A stretch of 64,000 nt of DNA from Alphaproteobacteria bacterium (GTDB lineage Bacteria > Myxococcota_A > UBA796 > GCA-2862545). Position 1 is the stretch's first letter, and every line of letters begins with the position of its first letter. The translations under genes were made by a program, and so were the position numbers. The DNA is taken from assembly GCA_020632955.1 (NCBI GenBank), contig JACKEO010000009.1, positions 120,891-184,890 of the forward strand, read 5' to 3'. Below, piece by piece: positions 1 to 8,347 of the stretch. The notes beneath the pieces are model-generated. The model made no database searches and was not told the DNA's origin. It saw only the letters and a list, made by a program, of their open reading frames with translations.

Positions 1-146
1 AGCTCCGGCGTCGCATCGACCGCCGCGTGCGCATCGCCGTGGGCGGACGCGCTGCCGACGAGGATCTCGGCGTGGACGGCGTGAGCTTCGTGGGCCACGG
101 CCTGCCCGGCTGGCTCGACAACGTGCGCAGGGTCGGCCGCGCCTGA
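1..146 (+). CDS. C-terminal end of an unidentified protein (5' truncated)
   Basis: An open frame enters from the left edge and stops at TGA 144-146, giving about 47 residues that end in VRRVGRA. The visible part includes RIAVGGRAADEDLGVDGV followed by a short helix-like tail. A strand ending in GG near the C-terminus followed by a final helix is seen in Rossmann-like B12-binding domains, for example those fused to MerR-type regulators. That match is only a resemblance in a short fragment. The next gene starts 35 bp downstream on the same strand, so the two could be co-transcribed. Confidence 0.5.
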   Translation, partial: LRRRIDRRVRIAVGGRAADEDLGVDGVSFVGHGLPGWLDNVRRVGRA

Positions 147-181
147 CCGGCGGACTCGCGGCCCGCGCCGGGAGGCGCTAC

Positions 182-1102
182 GTGCCGGAGCCCCCGGGGG
201 GACGGGAGCACCGCATGCCGCGTCCGGTCGCCAGCTCGACCGCCTACACCGTGCAGCAGGGCATCCTCTACACGGCGAGCCGCAAGGACCTCGGTGACGT
301 GGTGCCGGCCGACCTGGCGCGCGACGTCCTGGTGGCCCTCGAGGCCACGGCCGAGGGCCGACGTCGACTCGCGCAGCTCGGCCGGCGTCGCTCCCGCGTG
401 TGGCTCCGTGCCCAGGAGGCCGCGGTGCTGCCGGGCATCCTGCTGCACTACCCGGTGCGGAAGGTGGCCATCGCCCGGGCGGTGGAGGAGGCGCTGCGCG
501 CGGGCGCCACCCGCGTGGTCGTGCTCGCCGCCGGTCTCGACCTGCTGGCGCGTCGCCTCGCGCTCGCCTGGCCCGACGCCCAGTTCGTGGAGGTGGATCT
601 GCCGGCCACGCAGGCCGACAAGCGGCAGGCGCTCGACGCCCTGGGACCGCAGCCGCCCAACCTCTGGCTGCTGCCCGCCGACCTGTCGCAGGCCGCGCTG
701 CCCGACCTCCTCGCCGGCCTTCCGGTGGGCGTGGGGGGGCCCACCGTGGTGGTGGCGGAAGCGCTCACCATGTACCTGCCCGCCGAGGCCCAGCGCCGGC
801 TCGCCGCCGAGGCCGCCGAGGTCTGTGGGCCCTCGGGCCGGTTCGTGGTGACCTTCGTGCGGCACACGCTGGCCCCTGGGGACGTGGGTCCGCTGCTCCG
901 GGCCTACCTGTGGTTCAAGCGCGAGGACCTGCGGTCGCAGCTCGACCCCGACGAGGCGGTCGCGCTGCTCGTCGAGGCGGGCTTCTCCGACGCGGCCGTC
1001 CAGACGGGCCCCGAGCTCACCCACGACCTCCTGGGCGAACGGGCACCGGGCCGCCCGCACGACGCGGAGTTCCTCGTGATCGCCGACCGGGCCTCGTCGT
1101 AG
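182..1102 (+). CDS. LCMT-type class I SAM-dependent methyltransferase
   Basis: The protein resembles the leucine carboxyl methyltransferase / Tcmp family. The SAM-binding glycine segment VVVLAAGLDLLARRLA is followed by the acidic loop VEVDLPATQADKRQAL, which has the family pattern of a VDLP turn and a downstream Lys. A later EALTMYLP segment matches the conserved EGLxMYL motif. Bacterial members act on small molecules or unknown carboxylates, so the substrate cannot be named. The 306-residue reading uses GTG 182, which has GGAGG at 171-175. An in-frame ATG at 215 also has a GGGAG upstream and would give 295 residues; either start is possible. Confidence 0.75.
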   Translation: MPEPPGGREHRMPRPVASSTAYTVQQGILYTASRKDLGDVVPADLARDVLVALEATAEGRRRLAQLGRRRSRVWLRAQEAAVLPGILLHYPVRKVAIARAVEEALRAGATRVVVLAAGLDLLARRLALAWPDAQFVEVDLPATQADKRQALDALGPQPPNLWLLPADLSQAALPDLLAGLPVGVGGPTVVVAEALTMYLPAEAQRRLAAEAAEVCGPSGRFVVTFVRHTLAPGDVGPLLRAYLWFKREDLRSQLDPDEAVALLVEAGFSDAAVQTGPELTHDLLGERAPGRPHDAEFLVIADRASS

Positions 1103-1126
1103 GGCGCTCGCGTCGACGGCACGTCC

Positions 1127-1720
1127 TCAGGACGGGTCGGCGGGGAAGGTGCCGTGCATGCGGGCCTCGACGGGGCCCTCCAGGATGCGGGCCTCGTGCC
1201 GGGCGAGCTCCGCCAGGCGGTCGTCGACGTCGACGCCCGGGTGCAGCCGCTTCGTCAGGTCGACGTAGGTGTGGAAGTGGCGGGCCTCGCTGGCGAGCAG
1301 GTCGGCGTACAGGGCGCGCAGGTCGGGGTCGGGGAGGTGGAGCGACAGCAGGCGCATGCGCTCGCAGCTCCGGGCCTCGATGAGCGCGCAGCACAGCAGC
1401 GTGTCGACCAGCCGGTGGGGCTCGCCGCGGCGCACGGCGGTGAGCAGCCGGGCGGCGTACGGCGAGGGCTCCAGGCGGGCGAACGCCAGGCCCCGCGCCT
1501 CGAGCACGTCGAGCATCTCGGCCAGGTGATCCAGCTCCTCCCGGGCCAGCGCGGTGAGCGCGCGCACGAGCCCGGGCTGGTCGCCGTGGCGGAACATGAG
1601 GTTCATCGCCGTGCTCGCGGCCTTCTTCTCGCAGTGCGCGTGGTCGAGGAGGAGCAGGTCGACCTGCGCCGCCACGGCGTCGACCCAGGCCGGAGGCGTG
1701 GCGGAGGCGAGCCGCAGCAC
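1127..1720 (-). CDS. miaE: tRNA-(ms2io6A)-hydroxylase MiaE
   Basis: MiaE is a non-haem diiron monooxygenase that hydroxylates the isopentenyl group of ms2i6A37 in tRNA. The 197-residue protein carries the family's ferritin-like ligand segments: LLLDHAHCEKKAASTAMNL, a REELDHLAEML helix, IEARSCERMRLL and SEARHFHTYVDL, which supply the Glu/His pairs for two irons. Length matches the family. It is the last gene of a minus-strand run: its start is only 3 bp after the stop of the preceding small gene (1724-2281), which suggests co-transcription. Identification is by strong motif agreement along the whole protein. Confidence 0.93.
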   Translation of the reverse strand: MLRLASATPPAWVDAVAAQVDLLLLDHAHCEKKAASTAMNLMFRHGDQPGLVRALTALAREELDHLAEMLDVLEARGLAFARLEPSPYAARLLTAVRRGEPHRLVDTLLCCALIEARSCERMRLLSLHLPDPDLRALYADLLASEARHFHTYVDLTKRLHPGVDVDDRLAELARHEARILEGPVEARMHGTFPADPS

Positions 1721-1723
1721 CGC

Positions 1724-2281
1724 TCAGTCCAGCTCGGCCCGACCGGCGTCGGTGAGCGTGGCGACCGCGTCGTCGTGGTCGTAGTCGAGCAGGCCGTGCT
1801 CGGTGAGCTCCTCCATCATGCGCGAGAAGCCCACGTGGGCGACGAAGAAGGTCTTCTCGCTGTAGTCGTGCAGCTCGCGGAGGCCCGCGCGGCCTCCCTG
1901 GTCGTGCACGAAGCGCAGCAGGCCCTTGCGGGTGCGGGCGAGGTGGGCGGCCTGGCGCTCCTCGGGCGAGAGCTTCGCCTTCTCGGCTGCGGGTGTGGCG
2001 GTCGCGGGGGCAGGCGTCGCGGCCTTCGACGGGGCCTTGGGCGCGTCCTGCAGGGGACCCGTCTTCCGCGGGTCGATCCGCGGCAGCGGGGGAGGGGGTG
2101 CGGGAGCCGGGTCGGGCGCCGGCGTGGCCACGGGCGGTGCGACGACGGGCTCGGGGGGGGGCGCCGCGGGCGGCGGGTCGTCGACCGCGTCGACCACGTC
2201 GACCACGTCGGCGATCCCCTCGAGGAGGCGGGCGAGGCGGCGTCGCACGCGACGGCGGAGATCGAGACCGGTCCAGGACAC
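1724..2281 (-). CDS. Hypothetical protein with Pro/Ala-rich linker and winged-helix-like C-terminus
   Basis: The family is not recognised. The N-terminal 30 residues are basic and amphipathic (LRRRVRRRLARLLEG). Residues of about 35-100 form a low-complexity Pro/Ala/Val linker. The last 80 residues form a compact domain (KGLLRFVHDQGGRAGLRELH, then a helix, then a possible beta wing HGLLDYDHDDAVATLT) whose helix-helix-wing order resembles a winged helix. The GTG start at 2281 has GGAG six bases upstream. It lies 25 bp after the upstream secreted-protein gene and 3 bp before miaE, so it probably belongs to the same transcript. No function is proposed. Confidence 0.6.
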   Translation of the reverse strand: MSWTGLDLRRRVRRRLARLLEGIADVVDVVDAVDDPPPAAPPPEPVVAPPVATPAPDPAPAPPPPLPRIDPRKTGPLQDAPKAPSKAATPAPATATPAAEKAKLSPEERQAAHLARTRKGLLRFVHDQGGRAGLRELHDYSEKTFFVAHVGFSRMMEELTEHGLLDYDHDDAVATLTDAGRAELD

Positions 2282-2306
2282 GCAGGCTCCGGGGCAGCCG
2301 GGCGTC

Positions 2307-2837
2307 CTAACGCGGGTCGGACGGCGCGCGCGACGCCTCGCCCCGGCGGAGCGAGCCGAAGACCCGGTCCACCTCGGGCGCGGCGAGGTCGACCACGGCC
2401 GTGACCGTCAGCACCTTGTCCTCCCACGTGAAGATCTCCGCACGGCCGCGCTGGGGCTGTCCCTGCGCCCCCCGGGTCGAGAAGGTCAGCGCCCGGCCCT
2501 CCAGCCCGGCGCGCCGCACCTCGGTCCAGGACTCCGCGGTGGCGTCGTGGTCGGCGAGGATCTCGTCGCGCGCGCGGCGCTCGACCCCGGCACGCCCGGC
2601 GAGCCCCAGGGCGATGCGCGGCACGTGGGTGATCGTGGCGGCCGCCCAGCCGTCCTCCCAGGTGGACACGACCGTGTCGGAGACGACCCGCCCCACCACC
2701 ACGCCGCGCTCGGTGTGCCGGCGCTCCGCGGCGGCGGGGAGCTCCACCGACAGCTCCGAGGGCAGCGCGTGACGCGTCCAGCCGGGCAGGGCCGCGGGCG
2801 CGCCGAGCAGGGCGAGGAGCAGGGCGATGCCGGGCAT
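2307..2837 (-). CDS. Hypothetical secreted protein
   Basis: The start ATG at 2837 is preferred because it has GGAGG just upstream and begins a clean signal peptide (MPGIALLLALLGAPAALPGW); a longer upstream reading would bury this signal. The mature part is about 155 residues of alternating beta strands and resembles no family I can name with confidence. The layout (secreted, lipoprotein-sized, strand VLTVTAVVDLA near the end) is reminiscent of small exported beta proteins that assess protein or lipid damage, but this is only an impression. It sits between a TonB-like gene and a putative winged-helix gene on the same strand. Confidence 0.65.
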   Translation of the reverse strand: MPGIALLLALLGAPAALPGWTRHALPSELSVELPAAAERRHTERGVVVGRVVSDTVVSTWEDGWAAATITHVPRIALGLAGRAGVERRARDEILADHDATAESWTEVRRAGLEGRALTFSTRGAQGQPQRGRAEIFTWEDKVLTVTAVVDLAAPEVDRVFGSLRRGEASRAPSDPR

Positions 2838-2904
2838 CCCACCTCCAGACGAGGGACGGGGATGGGACGCCGCGAGGGCCTCCGGCATTCGACGGACGGC
2901 GCGA

Positions 2905-3663
2905 TCACTCGCCTCGGGGGAAGACCACCGTGCCGTGGACGGGCACGGGGCCGGGGTCCAGCGACAGCCACAGCCAGCGGGCGATGGCGGCCTCGGTCCA
3001 CGCCTTGAGCTCGGTGGCGCAGCCGCCCACGCGCACGTCCTGGGCCTTGCCCGCGTCGCTGATCAGGCGCACCTCGCAGGTGCGGCGGTCGGTGGCGAAG
3101 GAGGGCGGAGGGGGCGGCCCCGCGAGCGCGTCGACCATGCACGACGCGAGGTTCGTCGTGCGCCGACGGATGCGTCCGTCCTCTCCGACGCTCACGCGGA
3201 GTCGACACGCCGTCGTGCCATCCGGGCGGAGGTCGTGCGTGGCCTGCAGCGCGTCGATCTGGCCGGGGGACAGGCCGGCCACGGTGGGACGCGGTGCCGC
3301 GGCCTCGGGGACGTCGAACTGCACGCGGATCGTGGTGCGCACGGCCTGGTTCCGGCCCTCGGCGAGCGGCGGCCACCAGGTCCACCGCGTGACCGTGTCG
3401 CGGGCCAGCGCGGCGACGAGGCCGGGGCAGGCCTCGGTGGGGGTGGGCTCCTCGGGCGTGCCGTCCGCGCGGATCACCACGTCCACCGGGCAGACCAGCG
3501 TGGTGCCCGGCTCCAGCACGCCGAGGTGGCCCGGACCCAGCTCGGGCTGGGGGGTCGTGCGGGCGCGGAGGGCGTGGGCCTCGACGAGCGGCGGCGCGGC
3601 CTCCACGGCCGGGGGCACGTCCGCCTCCTGGGCGAGGGCGGTGAGGCTCAGCAGGATCAGCAC
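2905..3663 (-). CDS. TonB C-terminal-like domain protein, exported
   Basis: A short signal peptide (MLILLSLTALAQE) is followed by two regions resembling TonB C-terminal domains. The first, around residues 40-118, contains CPVDVVIRADGTPEE, a central CPGLVAALARDTVTRW and the segment WPPLAEGRNQAVRTTIRVQF. This is the pattern of Cys, G-x-P, W-x-W-P-P, RxxVRFxF seen in energy-transducer TonB-family proteins of myxobacteria. The second half repeats the pattern more loosely (CRLRVSVGEDGRIRR; CEVRLISDAGKAQDV). No N-terminal anchor plus Pro-rich spacer is present, so it is not a classical TonB and may be a periplasmic relative. The start is GTG at 3663. Confidence 0.65.
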   Translation of the reverse strand: MLILLSLTALAQEADVPPAVEAAPPLVEAHALRARTTPQPELGPGHLGVLEPGTTLVCPVDVVIRADGTPEEPTPTEACPGLVAALARDTVTRWTWWPPLAEGRNQAVRTTIRVQFDVPEAAAPRPTVAGLSPGQIDALQATHDLRPDGTTACRLRVSVGEDGRIRRRTTNLASCMVDALAGPPPPPSFATDRRTCEVRLISDAGKAQDVRVGGCATELKAWTEAAIARWLWLSLDPGPVPVHGTVVFPRGE

Positions 3664-3749
3664 GCGCGCTCCTGGGCGTCGAGGAGGACCACGGGACGGG
3701 GCCTGACGACGGTGGCGTGGGCTATCGTGTCGTCGCCTGGGAGGACGGC

Positions 3750-4937
3750 GTGGCGGCGGCTTCGGGTGGTGGTGGCACCGGGCAGCGCACCGCGCTGGTG
3801 CTCTCGGGCGGCGGCGTGCGGGGTGCCTACGCGGTGGGCGCCCTGGCGGGCCTGGTGGAGGTGCTCGGACTGGGGCCCGACGACCCGCCGCCCTTCGACA
3901 TCGTCACGGGCACGTCGGTGGGTGCCATCAACCTGGCGTGGGTGGCGTCGCAGAGCGATCGCGGCGACCTCGGCGTGCAGGGCCTGGTGGATCTCTGGCG
4001 CTCGCTGCGGCTGGGCGTGCACGCGCGGGTGTCGGCCCAGGCCCTGCCGCGTCGCGCGATGCTGGACGTGGGTCCGCTGGAGGACCTGGTGCGCCGGTCG
4101 GTGGACTGGGAGCGGCTGCACGCCCAGGTGGACCGGGGCAGGCTCCGCGCCCTCGTGGTGGCCGCCCTGCACGTGGGGTCGGGCCGCACGGCGCTCTTCT
4201 CGGAGCTCGCCGAGGGCGTGCACTTCCCGGCCTCCCGCGATCCTCGCCGCACCATCGTCCACACGCGCCTCACCTGCGATCACGTCCTCGCCAGCGCCGC
4301 CATCCCCTGGATCTTCCCGCCCCGCCCGGTGGAGGGGCACCTGTTCTGGGACGGCGGCCTGCGCTTCAACACGCCGATCTCGCCGGCCATCCGCTGCGGC
4401 GCGCGTCGGCTCGTGGTGATCTCCGCGCTGGCCCCGCCCGCACCCATGCCCGCCGAGGGCGACATCCCCTCGCTGGGGCCCGACCCGCAGCGCACGCCGG
4501 GCATCGCCTTCCTCGCCGGCAAGATGCTCCACGCCATCCTCATGGACCCGGTGCACTACGACCTCGAGGTGCTGGAGCGCTTCAACGCCCTGCAGGACCT
4601 GCTGGCCGACACCCTCGCGCCCGACGAGCTGGAGCGCCTGGACGCCGCTGCCATCGCGCTCCGCGGCCGGCCCTACCGTCACCTCCACACCCTGCTGCTG
4701 GCGCCGCGCGACGATCTGGGTGCCCTCGGCGTGGCGGAGGTGCGGGCCCGCTCGGGGGAGCTGCTCAGGCTGGGACCCCTGGGGTGGCTGCTGCGGAGCC
4801 TCGGGCTGGGGGAGTCCGGCTCGGACCTGGCGTCGTACCTGTTCTTCGACGGGGACTTCGCCGGCCGCCTCGTGGAGCGGGGGCATGCCGACGTCGTCGC
4901 CCGCGCCGACGAGGTGCGCGCCTTCTTCGCCCGCTAG
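3750..4937 (+). CDS. Patatin-like phospholipase (acyl hydrolase)
   Basis: The protein has the complete patatin Ser-Asp dyad set: oxyanion loop SGGGVRGAYAVGAL, nucleophile elbow GTSVGAIN (GxSxG) and catalytic WDGGLRFNTPI (DGG). Such proteins hydrolyse acyl esters of phospholipids. The total of about 395 residues fits the family. GTG 3750 is chosen because it has GGGAGG five bases upstream. The earlier GTG at 3717 would overlap a likely promoter -10 element (GGCTAT, 3720-3725) and lacks a ribosome site. The gene converges on icmF with only 6 bp between the two stop codons. No signal peptide is evident. Confidence 0.85.
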   Translation: MAAASGGGGTGQRTALVLSGGGVRGAYAVGALAGLVEVLGLGPDDPPPFDIVTGTSVGAINLAWVASQSDRGDLGVQGLVDLWRSLRLGVHARVSAQALPRRAMLDVGPLEDLVRRSVDWERLHAQVDRGRLRALVVAALHVGSGRTALFSELAEGVHFPASRDPRRTIVHTRLTCDHVLASAAIPWIFPPRPVEGHLFWDGGLRFNTPISPAIRCGARRLVVISALAPPAPMPAEGDIPSLGPDPQRTPGIAFLAGKMLHAILMDPVHYDLEVLERFNALQDLLADTLAPDELERLDAAAIALRGRPYRHLHTLLLAPRDDLGALGVAEVRARSGELLRLGPLGWLLRSLGLGESGSDLASYLFFDGDFAGRLVERGHADVVARADEVRAFFAR

Positions 4938-4943
4938 CGTCGG

Positions 4944-7900
4944 CTAGAGGTTGCGGCGGTAGGCGCCGCCCACCTCGTACAGCGCGTGGGTGATCTGCCC
5001 GAGGGTGGCCACACGCACCGTGCGCATCAGCTCGTCGAAGGTGTTGCCGCCCGCGAGGGCCACCTGCTGCAGGCGCGCCAGCGCCGCCGCGCCCTCGGCC
5101 GCGTGGGCCTCCTGGAAGGCGGCCACGCTCGCGATCTGCGCGTCCTTCTCGGCATCGGAGGCGCGGCGCAGCTCCGGCGTCTCGGGCACCCAGTCCTCGC
5201 CCTTCGAGGGGTCGAGGAAGGTGTTGATGCCGATGATGGGCAGGGTGCCGTCGTGCTTGCGGTGCTCGTACCGCATCGACTCGTCCTGGATGCGGCTGCG
5301 CTGGTACTGCAGCTCCATGGCGCCGAGCACGCCGCCGCGCGCGTCGAGGCGCTCGAACTCCCGCAGCACGGCCTCCTCGACCAGGTCGGTGAGCTCCTCG
5401 ATCCACCACGCGCCCTGCAGGTTGTTCTCGTTCGCGGACGCGCCCAGCTCGCGGTTGATGATGAGCTGGATGGCCATCGCGCGGCGCACCGACTCCTCGG
5501 TGGGCGTGGTGATGGCCTCGTCGTAGGCGTTGGTGTGGAGGCTGTTGCAGGCGTCGGTGATCGCCAGCAGCGCCTGCAGCGTCGTGCGGATGTCGTTGAA
5601 CTGGACCTCGCGGGCGTGCAGCGACCGGCCCGAGGTCTGGATGTGGTACTTCAGCTTCTGGCTGCGCTCCGAGGCGCCGTACCGGTCGCGCAGGGTGATG
5701 GCCCAGATGCGGCGCGCGACGCGCCCGATCACCGTGTACTCGGGGTCGAGGCCGTTGCTGAAGAAGAAGGACAGGTTGGGCGCGAAGGCGTCGATGTCCA
5801 TGCCCCGCGCCAGGTAGTACTCCACCAGCGTGAAGCCGTTCGCGAGGGTGAAGGCGAGCTGGGTGATGGGGTTCGCGCCCGCCTCGGCGATGTGGTAGCC
5901 GCTGACGCTCACCGAGTAGAAGTTCCGCACCTGGTGGTCGACGAACCAGGCCTGGATGTCGCCCATCATCCGCAGGGCGAACTCGGTGGAGAAGATGCAG
6001 GTGTTCTGGGCCTGGTCCTCCTTGAGGACGTCGGCCTGCACGGTGCCGCGCACGGTGCGGACCGCCTCGTCGGCGAGGGCGGCGCGCTCGTCCTCCGAGG
6101 GCGCCCGGCCCTCGCGGGCGGACCACCGGGCGACGTGGTCGTCGATCGCCGTGTTGAGGAACATCGCGAGGATCGCGGGGGCGGGCCCGTTGATGGTCAT
6201 GCTGACCGACGTGGTGGGCGCGCAGAGGTCGAAGCCCGCGTAGAGCCGCTTCATGTCGTCGAGGTGGGGCACGCTCACGCCCGACTCGCCGATCTTGCCG
6301 CGGATGTCGGGGCGCTCGGCCGGGTCCTCGCCGTACAGCGTGACGGAGTCGAAGGCGGTGGACAGGCGGTGCGCCGTCTCGCCCTCGCACAGCAGGTGGA
6401 AGCGGGCGTTCGTCTTGTCGGGACCGCCCTCGCCCGCGAACATGCGCTTGGGGTCCTCGCCCTCGCGGCGCAGCGGGAAGACCCCGGCCGTGTACGGGAA
6501 GCGGCCGGGCAGGCCCTCCTTGCGGAGCTGACGCACCAGCTCGCCGTGGTCGGCCACGTGGCGGGGGAGGGCCACGCGGGGGATGCGCTCGCCGGCGAGG
6601 CTCTCGCGCCAGAGCGGCTGACGGATCTCCCGGCCCCGGACCCGGTAGACCAGCTCCTCCTGCCGGTAGGCGTCCACGACGGCCGGCCAGCGCTCGAGGG
6701 CCTCGCGCACCTCGGGCAGCACGGCCTCGCGTGCGGCGTCGAGGCGCTCGGTGAGCACCGGGGCTGCGGGGGTGTCGTGCACCTCGTCCAGGACGGCGGC
6801 GAGCTGCTGCACCCGACGCGCGGCCACGGCCTGGGCGTCGGTGCGCGCGTGGTAGCTGCGCACGGCGGCGGCGATCTCGCCCAGGTGACGCTCGCGGCCG
6901 GGCGCCACGAGGGGCGCGAGGTCGGTGGTGATGCGCGAGGCGGGGCGCGGCAGGCCGGTGTCTGCCGAGCTCCGGGGGAAGCCGGGGAAGCGGGCCTTCA
7001 CCGCGTCGAGCAGGGCCAGGTAGAGCGCGGTGACGCCCGGGTCGTCGAAGCGCGCGGCCGAGGTGCCGAACACCGGCAGGGCCTCGTCGTCGAGCTCCCA
7101 GGCGCCGCGGTTGCGCCGCACCTGCTTGCGCACGTCGCGCACCGCGTCCTGGGCGCCGCGCTTCCCGAACTTGTTGACCACCACGAGGTCGGCCAGGTCG
7201 AGCATCTCGATCTTCTCGAGCTGGCTGGGCGCGCCGTACTCCGGGGTCATCACGTAGAGGCTGAGGTCGGCGAGCTCCACGATGTCGGCGTCGGCCTGGC
7301 CGATGCCGCTGGTCTCGACCAGCACGAGGTCGAAGCCGGCGGCCTGGAAGACCTGCACCGCCTCGCGGGCGGCGTCGGAGAGCTCGCCCTTGCGGCTGCG
7401 GGTGGCCAGCGAGCGCACGAAGACCCGCGCCGGGTCGATGGCGTTCATGCGGATGCGGTCGCCCAGCAGCGCGCCCCCGGTGCGGCGCCGCGTGGGATCG
7501 ATGGACAGCACGGCGATGCGTCCCGTGGGCTGGTCGAACAGCCAGCGCCGGACCAGCTCGTCGGTGAGGCTCGACTTGCCGGCGCCGCCGGTGCCCGTGA
7601 TGCCCACCACGGGCGCGGCGTGCGCGACGGCCGCCTCGGCGAGGGCCTGGCGTGCGTCGTCGTCGAAGCACGCGGGGTCCACGAGGGCCGTCTCCACCTG
7701 GGTGATCGTGCGCGCGATGGCCGCGGGGTCGGCCTCGCGTACGCGCGCGAGCGGCGGGATCCCCGACGCCAGGGGATCGACGTCGGCGCGCTGCAGCAGG
7801 TCGTCGATCATGCCGGTGAGCCCGAGACGGCGCCCGTCCTCCGGACTGTAGATGCGATCGACGCTGCCCTCGTCCTGCAGCAGGGCGATCTCCTCCGGGA

Positions 7901-8213
7901 CGATCACGCCGCCCCCACCGCCGAAGATGCGGACCTGCGGCGCGCCGAGCTCGTCGAGGCGACGTCGGAGGTAGCGGAAGTAGTCGACGTGCCCGCCCTG
8001 GTAGCTCGAGACCGCCACGGCCTGGGCGTCCTCCTGGAGCGCGGCCCACGCCACGTCCTCCACGCTGCGGTTGTGGCCGAGGTGGATGACCTCGCAGCCC
8101 GCCTCCTGCAGCACGCGCCGCATGATGTTGATGGCCGCGTCGTGGCCGTCGAAGAGGGAGGCCGCGGTGACGATCCGCAGCGGGTGGCGCAGGGTGTAGC
8201 GGGACTGGTTCAT
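4944..8213 (-). CDS. icmF: Fused isobutyryl-CoA mutase (IcmF)
   Basis: IcmF interconverts isobutyryl-CoA and n-butyryl-CoA with adenosylcobalamin and carries its own G-protein chaperone. All three parts are present in 1089 residues, the usual length. The B12 domain comes first (DGHD with the cobalt-ligand His at residue 24, then SSYQGGH). The MeaB-like GTPase has P-loop GTGGAGKS at about 207-214 and NKFGKRGAQD as specificity loop. The mutase domain carries TAGVFP, STAFDSVTLYGEDP and SVSMTINGPAP. It stands alone. A possible -10 (GGTTAG read on the minus strand at 8239-8244) lies 25 bases upstream. Related pivalyl-CoA mutases share this architecture, so the exact substrate is inferred. Confidence 0.93.
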   Translation of the reverse strand: MNQSRYTLRHPLRIVTAASLFDGHDAAINIMRRVLQEAGCEVIHLGHNRSVEDVAWAALQEDAQAVAVSSYQGGHVDYFRYLRRRLDELGAPQVRIFGGGGGVIVPEEIALLQDEGSVDRIYSPEDGRRLGLTGMIDDLLQRADVDPLASGIPPLARVREADPAAIARTITQVETALVDPACFDDDARQALAEAAVAHAAPVVGITGTGGAGKSSLTDELVRRWLFDQPTGRIAVLSIDPTRRRTGGALLGDRIRMNAIDPARVFVRSLATRSRKGELSDAAREAVQVFQAAGFDLVLVETSGIGQADADIVELADLSLYVMTPEYGAPSQLEKIEMLDLADLVVVNKFGKRGAQDAVRDVRKQVRRNRGAWELDDEALPVFGTSAARFDDPGVTALYLALLDAVKARFPGFPRSSADTGLPRPASRITTDLAPLVAPGRERHLGEIAAAVRSYHARTDAQAVAARRVQQLAAVLDEVHDTPAAPVLTERLDAAREAVLPEVREALERWPAVVDAYRQEELVYRVRGREIRQPLWRESLAGERIPRVALPRHVADHGELVRQLRKEGLPGRFPYTAGVFPLRREGEDPKRMFAGEGGPDKTNARFHLLCEGETAHRLSTAFDSVTLYGEDPAERPDIRGKIGESGVSVPHLDDMKRLYAGFDLCAPTTSVSMTINGPAPAILAMFLNTAIDDHVARWSAREGRAPSEDERAALADEAVRTVRGTVQADVLKEDQAQNTCIFSTEFALRMMGDIQAWFVDHQVRNFYSVSVSGYHIAEAGANPITQLAFTLANGFTLVEYYLARGMDIDAFAPNLSFFFSNGLDPEYTVIGRVARRIWAITLRDRYGASERSQKLKYHIQTSGRSLHAREVQFNDIRTTLQALLAITDACNSLHTNAYDEAITTPTEESVRRAMAIQLIINRELGASANENNLQGAWWIEELTDLVEEAVLREFERLDARGGVLGAMELQYQRSRIQDESMRYEHRKHDGTLPIIGINTFLDPSKGEDWVPETPELRRASDAEKDAQIASVAAFQEAHAAEGAAALARLQQVALAGGNTFDELMRTVRVATLGQITHALYEVGGAYRRNL

Positions 8214-8289
8214 GGTGCTCGGGCCTGTGGTGGCGGTCCTAACCGCCGGGGCGTCCCGGGAGAGGCGGGAGCGGACCGGAGCGCACAGA

Positions 8290-8304
8290 TGAAATTGACG
8301 TTCA
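8290..8304. promoter_or_regulatory. Fur-box-like palindrome 1
   Basis: The 15-bp sequence TGAAATTGACGTTCA is an imperfect 7-1-7 palindrome centred on G. It has the form of a Fur 7-1-7 box and shares 12 of 14 core positions with the palindrome at 10813-10827. It overlaps the -35 hexamer TTGACG (8295-8300) of the following promoter, where repressor binding would block transcription. That Fur itself binds here is an inference. Confidence 0.55.
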
Positions 8305-8323
8305 TTTGCGACGCGGGTATCGG
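8295..8323 (+). promoter_or_regulatory. Sigma-70-type promoter of the DUF4856-like operon
   Basis: TTGACG (8295-8300), a 17-bp spacer and TATCGG (8318-8323) form a good primary-sigma promoter in an otherwise GC-rich stretch. It lies 25 bases before ATG 8348 and overlaps the Fur-box-like palindrome. Confidence 0.55.
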
Positions 8324-8347
8324 GGGCCCCCTCTCGCCGGAGTCCCC